A stretch of DNA of 23,240 nt from assembly GCA_033763355.1 (NCBI GenBank), contig JANRKT010000201.1, forward strand, positions 1 to 23,240, written 5' to 3'. Origin of the DNA: JANRKT01 sp033763355. GTDB taxonomy: Bacteria > Bacteroidota > Bacteroidia > Chitinophagales > Chitinophagaceae. The notes beneath the pieces were generated by a model. The model had not been told where the DNA came from, did not search any database, and saw only the letters and a program-made list of their open reading frames with translations. Positions within the stretch are counted from its first letter, which is position 1, and each line of letters opens with the position of its first letter. Shown in pieces: positions 7,621 through 16,116 of this stretch. The position numbers and the translations under genes are program-made.

Positions 7621-7870
7621 TGGCCACAGATACACGGAGGAGTTTGCCACAGACCTGCCTGACGGCAGTCAGGTTATACAAATGAACACAGAAGGGTTTG
7701 CCACAGATTGCACAGATTGGCACAGAAAATACAGCGACGAACCTGGCCGCCGTCCGGCAGGTTACACGAATTGCACTAATAATGTATTGATTCGTGTGTA
7801 TTAGTGTAATTCATGACCCATCCCTTCCGTGTTAATCTGTGCAATCTGTGGCTAAAAAACAATTCATCTG
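7621..7870. repeat. nested palindromic repeat cluster in a 491-bp gene-free gap
   Basis: The gap 7470-7960 has no convincing gene. It holds several copies of a GCCACAGAT-type unit (near 7623, 7647, 7700 and, inverted, 7843 and 7868). The outer arms GCCACAGATTGCACAGATT (7700-7718) and its exact inverse (7834-7852) are a 19-bp perfect inverted repeat. The inner arms at 7764-7781 (ACGAATTGCACTAATA) and 7799-7816 match inversely at 15 of 18 positions. Together they would fold as one long hairpin of about 150 nt. Similar CACAGATT/GAATTACACTAAT repeats are, to my knowledge, scattered through many Bacteroidota and other environmental genomes. Function is unknown; it may also act as a transcription barrier between two genes on the same strand. 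Confidence 0.75.
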
Positions 7871-7960
7871 TGGCAAAAGACTATTCGAGGCAAAAGGAGG
7901 TTAGCAACAGCACTCCGTTCCCATAACAGCAGAAGGATGTTTTCGGGTTTTTAATTTTTA

Positions 7961-8389
7961 TCAGGTCACCGTCATGGTACTGCCATTGATGCTGATGGTG
8001 TATTTCTTAAGGCTTGAAGAAGCGGGCCCCAAAAGTACGTTACCTGCGGTGCCAAACTGGCTTCCGTGATTGGGACAGATAAAAATGCCCTGGCTGGAAT
8101 TAAAATTAATAATAGTGCCTTCATGGGTGCAAGCGGCTTGTACGGCGGTAAAAGAAGCAGGATCGTTGGTTGCGGCCAGTCTTACAATAATTACCCCGCT
8201 TTTGATAACAGCATTGCCAACTGCGGGGATTTCGGTGTTCAGGTCAATGGTAATGTTCACATTGGCAGGAGGGGTTACGCCACCACCACCTCCTCCGCCA
8301 CTGCTGCTTTTAGAGCATGCTGCAAGGCAACCAGCGCAGGCAGCGGCAAGCGTAATACTAATATCAGAAAGGAATTCTCTTCTTTGCAT
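7961..8389 (-). CDS. Rieske [2Fe-2S] lipoprotein
   Basis: The product is 142 residues. The N-terminus has a twin-arginine start (QRREFL), a hydrophobic stretch and a lipobox LAAC with C25, so the protein is probably Tat-exported, fitting a pre-folded cluster, and lipid-anchored. A run of seven glycines (31-37) forms a flexible tether. The Rieske fold follows with cluster ligands C87 and H89 (CTHEG) and C105 and H108 (CPNHGS). The two extra cysteines that form a disulfide in bc1-type Rieske proteins (CTHLGC, CPCHGS) are absent, which suggests a lower-potential ferredoxin-like centre. It is a stand-alone electron-transfer protein: no cytochrome b or oxygenase subunit is adjacent. Downstream of the CDF and methyltransferase genes on the same strand, with a 63-bp gap, so co-transcription is possible. 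Confidence 0.9.
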   Translation of the reverse strand: MQRREFLSDISITLAAACAGCLAACSKSSSGGGGGGGVTPPANVNITIDLNTEIPAVGNAVIKSGVIIVRLAATNDPASFTAVQAACTHEGTIINFNSSQGIFICPNHGSQFGTAGNVLLGPASSSLKKYTISINGSTMTVT

Positions 8390-8452
8390 AAAGAATTTTC
8401 TATGGGATACGGGAAATGAAAAGAGGAGGTTGCCTCATCATGATTTCTTAAT

Positions 8453-9037
8453 TTAAGTCCTGCAGGCTATAATAAACACTTCCGTTCCTTCCCTTGGCTC
8501 AATGGAATTGTAACATGTCGCCAGCGTTTTTATTGAGAATTTTTCTTCAAAAAGTTTTCTGTATTCACCTGTGCTTCCTCCAAATGGCGGGCCGCCTTCA
8601 AAACTCCTGTTGAAAAGTACGCCTGATAATTTACCACCCGGTTTTAACAAGGCATGCACCTGATCAGCATACTGCAGTCTTTGAGACGGATCAATAGCGC
8701 AGAAAAAAGTTTGTTCAACAATAAGATCGTATTGCCCTTTTAGTTTAAAAAAATCACCTGTGATGATGGTGAGCCCTTTATTGAGGTGTGCTGCAAATTT
8801 TTCTTCAAGCCTTTTGGTAAGTAAGGGAGAAATGTCAATAAGTGTAATGTTGGTAAAACCCTGTTGCAGGAGACATTCCGCTTCATAACTGTTGCCGCAA
8901 CCGGGTATGAGTATGGAAATGTCTTTATCCCTGAGCTGGTCAAAGTATTCTTTCAGGGGTGTGGAAACGTAACCTATATCCCACCTGGTTTCTTTATCGG
9001 TATAAAGTTTATCCCAATAGGCGGGGTCTGAATTCAT
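8453..9037 (-). CDS. TPMT-family SAM-dependent methyltransferase
   Basis: The product is 194 cytoplasmic residues. The start W..IGYVSTPL, the SAM-binding IPGCGNSYEAE (44-54), acidic D68 in TLIDIS, and GDFF (94-97) are class I methyltransferase motifs. The GGPPFGGSTGEYRKL block and the C-terminal EPREGTEVFII match the thiopurine S-methyltransferase family (PF05724). Bacterial members methylate sulfur, selenium or tellurium compounds; which substrate applies here cannot be read from the sequence. Its ATG overlaps the stop of the metal-efflux gene by one base (TGATG), so translation is coupled. That pairing hints at metal or metalloid detoxification, which is inference. Confidence 0.88.
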   Translation of the reverse strand: MNSDPAYWDKLYTDKETRWDIGYVSTPLKEYFDQLRDKDISILIPGCGNSYEAECLLQQGFTNITLIDISPLLTKRLEEKFAAHLNKGLTIITGDFFKLKGQYDLIVEQTFFCAIDPSQRLQYADQVHALLKPGGKLSGVLFNRSFEGGPPFGGSTGEYRKLFEEKFSIKTLATCYNSIEPREGTEVFIIACRT

Positions 9038-10026
9038 CAGGCAGTGATTTTATGTTTTTTGTCAGAAGAAATATTTTCAACCGTCCAGTCAATCCTTTTT
9101 TCAAAAGGGTGTTTTCTTTCTTTACAGTTTTCTTTGCTGCAGATGCGGCATGAAAAATCGAGACAGCCATCTGAGTGAACAAAGAATTCCATTGTTTCGC
9201 CAAATTCTTTTTTTACCAATGCCGACAAGGCGTCAATTTCTGCATGTGCCTCATTTATATTTAAATACCAGGGAACGGTCAGGTGGCAGTCCACATGCAA
9301 CACACTGCCGAATTTAATAATGCGGAGGTTATGCAGGTCAACCCAGTTTGTTCTCCTGTTTTCATTGCATATTTTAACCATTTTCTCCAGCAATTCCTTA
9401 TCCGCTTCATCCATAATGCCGGCAAGGGAACTGCGGATAATTTTATAACCGGTGAAAATAATGAGGAACCCGAATATAATGGCCACTGCACTGTCAATCC
9501 ATACCAGCCTGGTAAAATAAATTAGTGCCAGCCCCGCTATAATACCGAGGGTGGACCAGGTATCGCTTTGCAGATGTTTTCCGCTTGCAATCAGGGCCAG
9601 TGAATTGTTGCGTTTTCCTGTCTGTACACAATACCATCCTGTAGCAAAATTGATAATCGCCGTTATGGCAACGAGGATGATCCCGTAATCCAGTTTTTTT
9701 AATTCGTGGGGGTGAATGAGGTTGTCAATGGCTTCGTAAATAATAACAAGCCCTGCAATGCTGATCAATGTGCCCTCCACTGCAGCCGATACAAACTCAG
9801 CTTTACCATGCCCATAGGGGTGTTCCGCATCTTTGGGTTTTGCGGCAACAAATAAGCTGTAGAGGCTGATGAAACCCGCCACCACATTCACGGTACTTTC
9901 CAAAGCATCAGTAAGAATGGCAACAGAACCCGTAAGCCACCATGCCGCAATTTTGATGATAAATAATAGCACGGCAACAGTAACTACAATTTTTTGAAGG
10001 CGGAGGTTGATTTGTGCGGTTCCCAA
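9037..10026 (-). CDS. cation diffusion facilitator (CDF) metal transporter
   Basis: The product is 329 residues from a TTG start at 10026; no ATG precedes the first helix and a stop lies seven codons upstream, so TTG is the best start. Six membrane helices cover about residues 12-185. Metal-site residues are D40 in TDALESTVN, H151 and D155 in HLQSD; the FieF position for the second aspartate (D+4) is serine here. HPYGHGKAE (69-77) is the usual TM2-3 loop motif. After the cytoplasmic domain comes a cysteine cluster C288, C293, C296, C301 with H284 and H306 nearby, an extra metal-binding tail not found in basic CDF proteins. It exports divalent metal (Zn, Fe, Mn or similar) by proton exchange. 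It is coupled to the downstream methyltransferase gene. Confidence 0.92.
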   Translation of the reverse strand: MGTAQINLRLQKIVVTVAVLLFIIKIAAWWLTGSVAILTDALESTVNVVAGFISLYSLFVAAKPKDAEHPYGHGKAEFVSAAVEGTLISIAGLVIIYEAIDNLIHPHELKKLDYGIILVAITAIINFATGWYCVQTGKRNNSLALIASGKHLQSDTWSTLGIIAGLALIYFTRLVWIDSAVAIIFGFLIIFTGYKIIRSSLAGIMDEADKELLEKMVKICNENRRTNWVDLHNLRIIKFGSVLHVDCHLTVPWYLNINEAHAEIDALSALVKKEFGETMEFFVHSDGCLDFSCRICSKENCKERKHPFEKRIDWTVENISSDKKHKITA

Positions 10027-10228
10027 ACAGCAGGAGTTTACGGATTAAAGATAAAGAAAGCAGAAGAGTATGCGTCCGCAAAAAGGTTTGAAAAATAAAA
10101 GAAATAAATTTTTAGCCAAAGTCCCTGAAGCAGGCGTTGCAGGTAACCACAATTAAAACAAAGCCGGAGGCTTTTTACCTGGCCCAAAAAAATAATAACA
10201 CTTGTTAGTTTCGCAATAAGTTTTCTGC

Positions 10229-10236
10229 TACTTTTG
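10229..10236 (+). promoter_or_regulatory. Bacteroidota-type promoter -7 box of the acyl-CoA dehydrogenase gene
   Basis: TACTTTTG matches the Bacteroidota primary-sigma -7 consensus TAnnTTTG at every fixed position. It lies 23 bp before the ATG at 10260, which would give a leader of roughly 15-18 nt. The -33 element is weak (TTAG at 10205-10208 at the right spacing of 20 bp). Confidence 0.55.
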
Positions 10237-10259
10237 TGTGCCGCAAAAATTAACTCCAT

Positions 10260-11414
<1,155 letters not shown>

Positions 11415-11436
11415 GTTTTGAGTTGGTTGCTTGCAT

Positions 11437-11468
11437 ACCCATCCTGTATCAACGGGGTGGGTTTTTGT
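11437..11468 (+). terminator. intrinsic terminator after acyl-CoA dehydrogenase
   Basis: ACCCATCC and GGGTGGGT-type arms (8 bp with one G-U pair, 9-nt loop) are followed by TTTTTGTTTT. It lies 23 bp past the stop codon. A second, weaker inverted repeat (AACCGCC at 11478-11484, GGCGGTT at 11509-11515) follows. The remainder up to 11607 holds only presumed promoter sequence for the ABC operon. Confidence 0.75.
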
Positions 11469-11607
11469 TTTATGAAAAACCGCCCTGTCAGCCGTTGCAA
11501 ACCCTGGCGGCGGTTGGTTTAATATTTCAATATTTTCAGAGTAGCCCTCATGAATTTTATTTTTCAGAGAACCCAACTCATGTTATTTTCGGTTTGAATA
11601 TATAACC

Positions 11608-12378
11608 ATGAGTGTACTCCAGCTTCGTGACCTCAAAAAACAATACAGTGGTACTTATGTGCTGATGGGTATAAACATGGAGTGCAATGCGGGCCAGATC
11701 ATCGGCTATATTGGTCCCAATGGCGCAGGCAAAAGCACCACCATTAAAATACTTACAGGCATCATCAGCGATTTTGAAGGCGAAGCAACAGTTCTTGGAA
11801 TGGACATCCGCAAAAACCCCATTGAAATCAAACAACGAATCGGGTACATCCCCGAGCAGGCGGCGTTGTATGAAGTGCTTACCCCTATGGAATACCTGAA
11901 ATTTGTCGGGCGGTTGTACCAGTTGCCCGATGAAGTGATTGAAAAAAAATCAACAGAATTGCTGCGCCTGTTTGAACTGGGCGATAAAACGGATACACGC
12001 ATGAACAGTTTCAGCAAGGGGATGAAACAAAAGGTATTGCTGATCTCCGGTTTGATACACAACCCCGAAATAATTTTTTTAGATGAACCTTTAAGCGGGC
12101 TGGATGCAAACGCTGTTATCCTGGTTAAGGAAATACTTTCTCAGCTAAAGCAGGCGGGTAAAACCATTTTTTATTCTTCTCACATTATGGATGTGGTGGA
12201 AAAGATAAGCGACCGGATTGTGATCATCAATAAAGGACAGATTATAGCAGATGGCGATTTTGAGACCCTGAAGTCGGAAGCGCATAAAGGTTCACTGGAA
12301 ACTATTTTTACGGCGCTTACCGGTGATGAGCAGCACCAGTCAACTGCAGGGGAATTTATTGACATACTGAAAAACTGA
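11608..12378 (+). CDS. ABC transporter ATP-binding protein
   Basis: The product is 256 residues, one complete nucleotide-binding domain. It has Walker A GPNGAGKST (36-44, K42), the Q-loop glutamine Q84 in YIPEQAALYE, a signature loop NSFSKGMKQKV (about 133-143) diverging from LSGGQ as in ABC-2 exporters, Walker B IIFLDEP (D159, catalytic E160), D-loop SGLDANA and switch histidine H192 in YSSHIMD. The permease gene starts 5 bp after its stop, so the two form one exporter. The Natural substrate cannot be read from the ATPase. A near-match to the Bacteroidota -7 box (TATTTTCG at 11584-11591) lies upstream. Confidence 0.94.
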   Translation: MSVLQLRDLKKQYSGTYVLMGINMECNAGQIIGYIGPNGAGKSTTIKILTGIISDFEGEATVLGMDIRKNPIEIKQRIGYIPEQAALYEVLTPMEYLKFVGRLYQLPDEVIEKKSTELLRLFELGDKTDTRMNSFSKGMKQKVLLISGLIHNPEIIFLDEPLSGLDANAVILVKEILSQLKQAGKTIFYSSHIMDVVEKISDRIVIINKGQIIADGDFETLKSEAHKGSLETIFTALTGDEQHQSTAGEFIDILKN

Positions 12379-12383
12379 AACGG

Positions 12384-14030
12384 GTGGATAAGGGTTTACT
12401 GAAGATCATAAAATTGTTCAAAACTGTTTTCCTTAAACAGGGAATTGACTTTGAGCGGATGGTGGCCATTGTGGAAACCAAACTTACAATGGACAAACGG
12501 CGGGTGTATATGAACTGGCGGCAAAGCCAGCAAAAAGAAAACAGGAACCACCTGAACATGATATTGTTTTCCTATCTGTTCTTCGGCCTCATCTTTGGCA
12601 TAATGATTTTTTTCATTCCGTCATTCCTGCTCAGCATGATCATGATGCATGCCTATGTGCTCTTTATGATGGCTATGACGATGATCACAGACTTTTCAAC
12701 CGTATTGCTGGATACGACCGATAACCAGGTGATACTTCCCCGTCCTGTAAGCGGCAAAACTTTATTTATGGCAAGGCTGTTGCATATTTTTATTTACCTG
12801 CTGCAGTTTACCATAGCGCTTTCATTCTTTCCCTGGCTTTTTACTTTTATTAAATATGGGTGGCTAACAGGGGCAGGGTTTATCATAACCGTTTTGCTTA
12901 CCGTTTTACTGGCTGTGTTTATAACTTATTTTCTTTATCTGCTCATCCTTCGTTTCAGCAGCGAAGAAAAAGTAAAGGAGGTGGTTACTTATTTCCAGAT
13001 TTTCATGACCATTTTTTTTGCCCTCGGTTACCAGGTTATCCCCCGGCTCATTAACCTTAAGCAATTGTCTTACGATTTTACTTTGCACTGGTATTCTTAT
13101 TTGCTGCCACCCGTTTGGATGGCAGTGGCGCTGGAGACTTTGCAGTCTTACCGCTTTGATGTTGTTCATGTCAGCATGATATGCCTTGCTGTTGTGGTTC
13201 CGGTTTTTGCATTCTGGGTAATGAACAAATACCTGGCGCCTTCTTTTGCAAGGAAATTATCTGCTGTGCAAACTGAAGGAAATGCTGCAGGTAAAAAAAA
13301 GGTTGATGCAAACAGCAATAAATCTTTGCCGGGCAGCCTTTCACATTTACTTTGCCGCAGCAAAGCGGAGAAAAGTACATTTGAAATGACATGGAAAATT
13401 ACAGGCAGGGATAAAGCATTCCGGTTGCAGTTTTATCCGGGCATGGCATACATCCTGATATTTGTTTTCATTTTTGTATTTAACGGCGGCAGGGATATGG
13501 AACTGCATTGGCAGGGGCTGCCGGGCAGCAACCGCTTTTTGTGGTTTATTTATTTGCCTATGTTCACCATTTCAAGCAGCATTATTATTGTTGCATTTAA
13601 TGAAAACTACCAGGCTTCATGGGTTTATCACAGCCTTCCGGTAAGCAGGCCGGGCGAACTGGTGCTGGGCAGCATCAAAGCATTGTTTGTAAAATATTTT
13701 GTTCCCGTTTATGTTTTAATGTTTGCATTTTGTTTATACATCTGGGGCATATCCATTGCTGATGATTTTGCGTTCGGCCTTTTTAATAACCTGCTTTGTT
13801 ACCTTATTTTCGCTACGCTGTCTGATCATTATCTTCCATTTTCCCGGCAGCCCAATACGAGGCAGCAGTCAGGGCGTTTTTTGATTGTTATCCTTCAAAT
13901 GATTATTGTATCTGCGTTGGTGGGAGTTCATTACCTTGTTCTTCAGCAATCGTGGTTTATTTATGGTTTAATGCCCGTGATGATAATCTGCTGCCTGCTT
14001 TTAATGCGTAACCTTCAGCAGTTACCATAG
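12384..14030 (+). CDS. large ABC transporter permease (ABC-2-like)
   Basis: The product is 548 residues from a GTG start at 12384, 5 bp after the ATPase gene. The first 55 residues are basic and cytoplasmic (TKLTMDKRRVYMNWRQSQQK). Two sets of membrane helices follow: about five between residues 58 and 220, more at about 235-285, then a hydrophilic loop rich in lysine and serine (about 288-345), and a second set of about six helices to the C-terminus. This permease is unusually long, roughly twice an ABC-2 half-permease, so one chain may supply the whole membrane part. It is the membrane partner of the ATPase encoded just upstream. I cannot assign a substrate; drug, lipid or cell-envelope export are all possible. 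The next gene begins 17 bp later. Confidence 0.85.
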   Translation: MDKGLLKIIKLFKTVFLKQGIDFERMVAIVETKLTMDKRRVYMNWRQSQQKENRNHLNMILFSYLFFGLIFGIMIFFIPSFLLSMIMMHAYVLFMMAMTMITDFSTVLLDTTDNQVILPRPVSGKTLFMARLLHIFIYLLQFTIALSFFPWLFTFIKYGWLTGAGFIITVLLTVLLAVFITYFLYLLILRFSSEEKVKEVVTYFQIFMTIFFALGYQVIPRLINLKQLSYDFTLHWYSYLLPPVWMAVALETLQSYRFDVVHVSMICLAVVVPVFAFWVMNKYLAPSFARKLSAVQTEGNAAGKKKVDANSNKSLPGSLSHLLCRSKAEKSTFEMTWKITGRDKAFRLQFYPGMAYILIFVFIFVFNGGRDMELHWQGLPGSNRFLWFIYLPMFTISSSIIIVAFNENYQASWVYHSLPVSRPGELVLGSIKALFVKYFVPVYVLMFAFCLYIWGISIADDFAFGLFNNLLCYLIFATLSDHYLPFSRQPNTRQQSGRFLIVILQMIIVSALVGVHYLVLQQSWFIYGLMPVMIICCLLLMRNLQQLP

Positions 14031-14047
14031 GAAAAAATAGCTGTTTA

Positions 14048-14731
14048 ATGCCAGTAAACAAAACAACATACCGGGAGCTTAACGAATCGTTGCGGCTGAA
14101 AAGAATAACATTGGTTGCCGTTTCCAAAACAAAACCGGTTGAGGACATACTTGAGTTGTACAATATGGGTCACCCCGACTTCGGGGAGAACTATGTACAG
14201 GAACTGGCCGGTAAGCAACCCCAGTTGCCGGAAGATATCCGCTGGCATTATATCGGCCACCTTCAAAGTAATAAAGTAAAATACATTGCAGCTTTCGTGC
14301 ACCTGATACATGGGGTGGATAGTTTGAAATTGCTTAAAGAAATAAATAAACAGGGTGCAAAATACAACCGGAAGATCAGTTGCCTTTTGCAAATGCACAT
14401 TGCAAAGGAAGAAACCAAATTCGGGCTGGATGAACAGGAATTGCACCAAATGCTTGCTGAATTACATGAATCAGATGAGATGGAATTTGTGGCTGTATGC
14501 GGTTTGATGGGCATGGCATCCTTTACTGAAAACAGTACACAGGTAAGGGAAGAATTCCGTAACCTGAAAAAAATCTTTGATGATGTAAAAGAAAAATTCT
14601 TTTACCATGATGATAAATTTTCTGTTCTTTCCATGGGCATGAGCGGTGATTATGCTGTTGCAGTTGAAGAGGGTAGTACAATGGTGAGGATCGGGAGTTT
14701 AATTTTCGGGGAGAGGAATTATGCAAAATGA
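14048..14731 (+). CDS. YggS/PROSC-family PLP-binding protein
   Basis: The product is 227 residues, close to the usual 230. The PLP lysine is K27 in AVSKTKP. Other family blocks are FGENYVQELAGK, WHYIGHLQSNKVKYI, CGLMGMA, and the C-terminal phosphate-binding part SMGMSGDYAVAVEEGSTMVRIGS followed by IFGERNY. The fold is a single alanine-racemase-like TIM barrel without a second domain. Family members have no clear enzyme activity and balance free pyridoxal phosphate and amino-acid pools in the cytoplasm. It follows the ABC permease gene by 17 bp and may be co-transcribed, though a functional link is not evident. It is convergent with the membrane-protein gene at 14740, only 8 bp away. Confidence 0.95.
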   Translation: MPVNKTTYRELNESLRLKRITLVAVSKTKPVEDILELYNMGHPDFGENYVQELAGKQPQLPEDIRWHYIGHLQSNKVKYIAAFVHLIHGVDSLKLLKEINKQGAKYNRKISCLLQMHIAKEETKFGLDEQELHQMLAELHESDEMEFVAVCGLMGMASFTENSTQVREEFRNLKKIFDDVKEKFFYHDDKFSVLSMGMSGDYAVAVEEGSTMVRIGSLIFGERNYAK

Positions 14732-14739
14732 CTGTGGGT

Positions 14740-15138
14740 TCACTTACCGCCTTTCAATGATACGTTTTCCATGTATGCCATAGCAAGACCAAATACAAGT
14801 GCTGTTGTGACAAAGCCTGTGGTAAATAAAATTGCTTCTGTGGTACCGCAGCTTACGGGAGTGTTCATCCAGGTAACCATATAAAGGGGAATATTTGCAA
14901 TCAGTACTATAGCAACCGGGAAATAAATGAATTGCTGTTTTAATCTTATTTTCTTCTTCAGCCATTTTACCAGCGGCAGATATAATACCGGAATTGTTAT
15001 TCCAACTCCCATAAATGATAAGAAGCCAAAACTTGTAATATCAATAATGCTGAAATAATCATAAGTGAAGAAAGCAGTTACAAGGATTGCAAAAAATCCG
15101 CAGAGCCATGCAAGGAGAGAAGCAATAAAGAATATCAT
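14740..15138 (-). CDS. four-helix membrane protein, third gene of the dioxygenase-redoxin operon
   Basis: I do not recognise this family. The product is 132 residues with four membrane helices at about 3-25, 35-56, 69-90 and 103-122. The loop between helices 2 and 3 is basic (KWLKKKIRLKQQ), and a CGTT segment lies before helix 4. It has no cleavable signal peptide. Its ATG overlaps the stop codon of the propeller gene by 4 bp (ATGA), so it is translated with that gene. Together with the transmembrane tail of the propeller protein this suggests a membrane partner or assembly factor, which is inference. It is the last gene of the operon that begins at 17286 and ends 8 bp from the convergent yggS-like gene. 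Confidence 0.75.
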   Translation of the reverse strand: MIFFIASLLAWLCGFFAILVTAFFTYDYFSIIDITSFGFLSFMGVGITIPVLYLPLVKWLKKKIRLKQQFIYFPVAIVLIANIPLYMVTWMNTPVSCGTTEAILFTTGFVTTALVFGLAMAYMENVSLKGGK

Positions 15139-16106
15139 ACAAATTCCAGTCTGGGTTTATTGATCAGTTTATTAAGCAATAATCCTGTAATAACTATTGC
15201 AAGCCCGGTAGAAACAATAGCAAACACGTGGGTCTTTGCAGGAGAAAGTACAGTTCTGGAGAGGGGCTTATTGATAGCCTGTTTATCAAGTTTCCTCACC
15301 CTTACCTCGTTTGTTGCAGAATTTTCGAGAACCCAGAGGTTGCCATCGTTATCAAAAACACCGCTGCATACAGTCCATATTGATGTGGAATGAAAAATGG
15401 TTTCAACTTTTCCACCGGGCGTTATACGGTTTACTTTTTTGGCATCAATCATGGCAACATAAACATTATTTTCTGCGTCTGTCCATATGCCATAGGTGTC
15501 ATAGTTTCTTCTCATAACAGAGAAATCGGTTCTTTTACTTTTTAAATTATCGGCAAGCAGTGTGATGCTCCCGTCAGGTGAAAGTTTTTTTAATGTGTTG
15601 TTTTCGGTAAAATAAATGATGCCGTTGCGGATGCAATAAAGCCAGCCGATAAAGCCAAATTTTCCTTCGGCAAGTACAGTAATGTTCCCGTCAGGGCTTT
15701 TCTTTTTAAATTTCGATACAGGGCCACGTTGTACCCAATACATGTTACCTGCATCATCTCTTGCAAAACTGTAGTCTTCAAGAAAACCTTCTGCAGGTTC
15801 TTTTACTTTTACAAGGCTGCCATCATTTTTTAAGCACCACACATAGTGGCCCCAGGTATCAGTTTTTTCTCCGTTATACCAGAGGTGTTCGCCATAAAGA
15901 TTATCCGCCGTGTCCATATACAATTCATGTGTATGCACATTGCTTACCACAATGGTTTTGTTTCCATCGGGGGTAATTTTCCATACATACTTTAAATCTG
16001 TATAATAAATATTGCCTTTACTGTCTTTTACTATGCCGATGCCGGGGTGGGCAGTTGAATTGAAGGAAGCAAGAAATATCGCAAATGAAATGATTAGTTT
16101 TTTCAT
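15135..16106 (-). CDS. secreted beta-propeller (NHL/SMP-30-like) with C-terminal membrane anchor
   Basis: The product is 323 residues. It has a signal peptide (MKKLIISFAIFLASFNSTAH), then about six repeats of the pattern D-x-x-G-N-x-Y/W with following -I-T/SPDG- turns: DSKGNIYYTD, ITPDGNKT, DDAGNMYWVQ, KSPDGNITV, LSPDGSITL, DAENNVYVAM and DNDGNLWVLE. This is the repeat pattern of NHL or SMP-30-like propellers. Residues about 291-312 form a hydrophobic helix with a short basic tail (NKLINKPR), so the propeller is probably held on the membrane facing the periplasm. It starts 10 bp after the dioxygenase-redoxin gene, and its stop overlaps the next gene. Propellers of this kind bind proteins, small ligands or act as lactonases. 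None of these is proven here. Residue-level lactonase metal sites are not clear. Confidence 0.8.
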   Translation of the reverse strand: MKKLIISFAIFLASFNSTAHPGIGIVKDSKGNIYYTDLKYVWKITPDGNKTIVVSNVHTHELYMDTADNLYGEHLWYNGEKTDTWGHYVWCLKNDGSLVKVKEPAEGFLEDYSFARDDAGNMYWVQRGPVSKFKKKSPDGNITVLAEGKFGFIGWLYCIRNGIIYFTENNTLKKLSPDGSITLLADNLKSKRTDFSVMRRNYDTYGIWTDAENNVYVAMIDAKKVNRITPGGKVETIFHSTSIWTVCSGVFDNDGNLWVLENSATNEVRVRKLDKQAINKPLSRTVLSPAKTHVFAIVSTGLAIVITGLLLNKLINKPRLEFV

Positions 16107-16116
16107 GTTGTTGCTG

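Noticed and set aside
7571..7804. 77-codon open frame in the repeat-rich gap
   Set aside because: It runs straight through the palindromic repeat units, and its translation has the low-information look of repeat DNA. No family blocks are visible.
8421..8440. Short hairpin GAGG/CCTC with T-run as terminator of the methyltransferase gene
   Set aside because: Only a 4-bp stem with a 3-nt loop; too weak to call.
8070..8456. 128-codon plus-strand frame opposite the Rieske gene
   Set aside because: It is the antisense reading of a well-supported Rieske lipoprotein, including a proline run that is only the reverse of its glycine linker.
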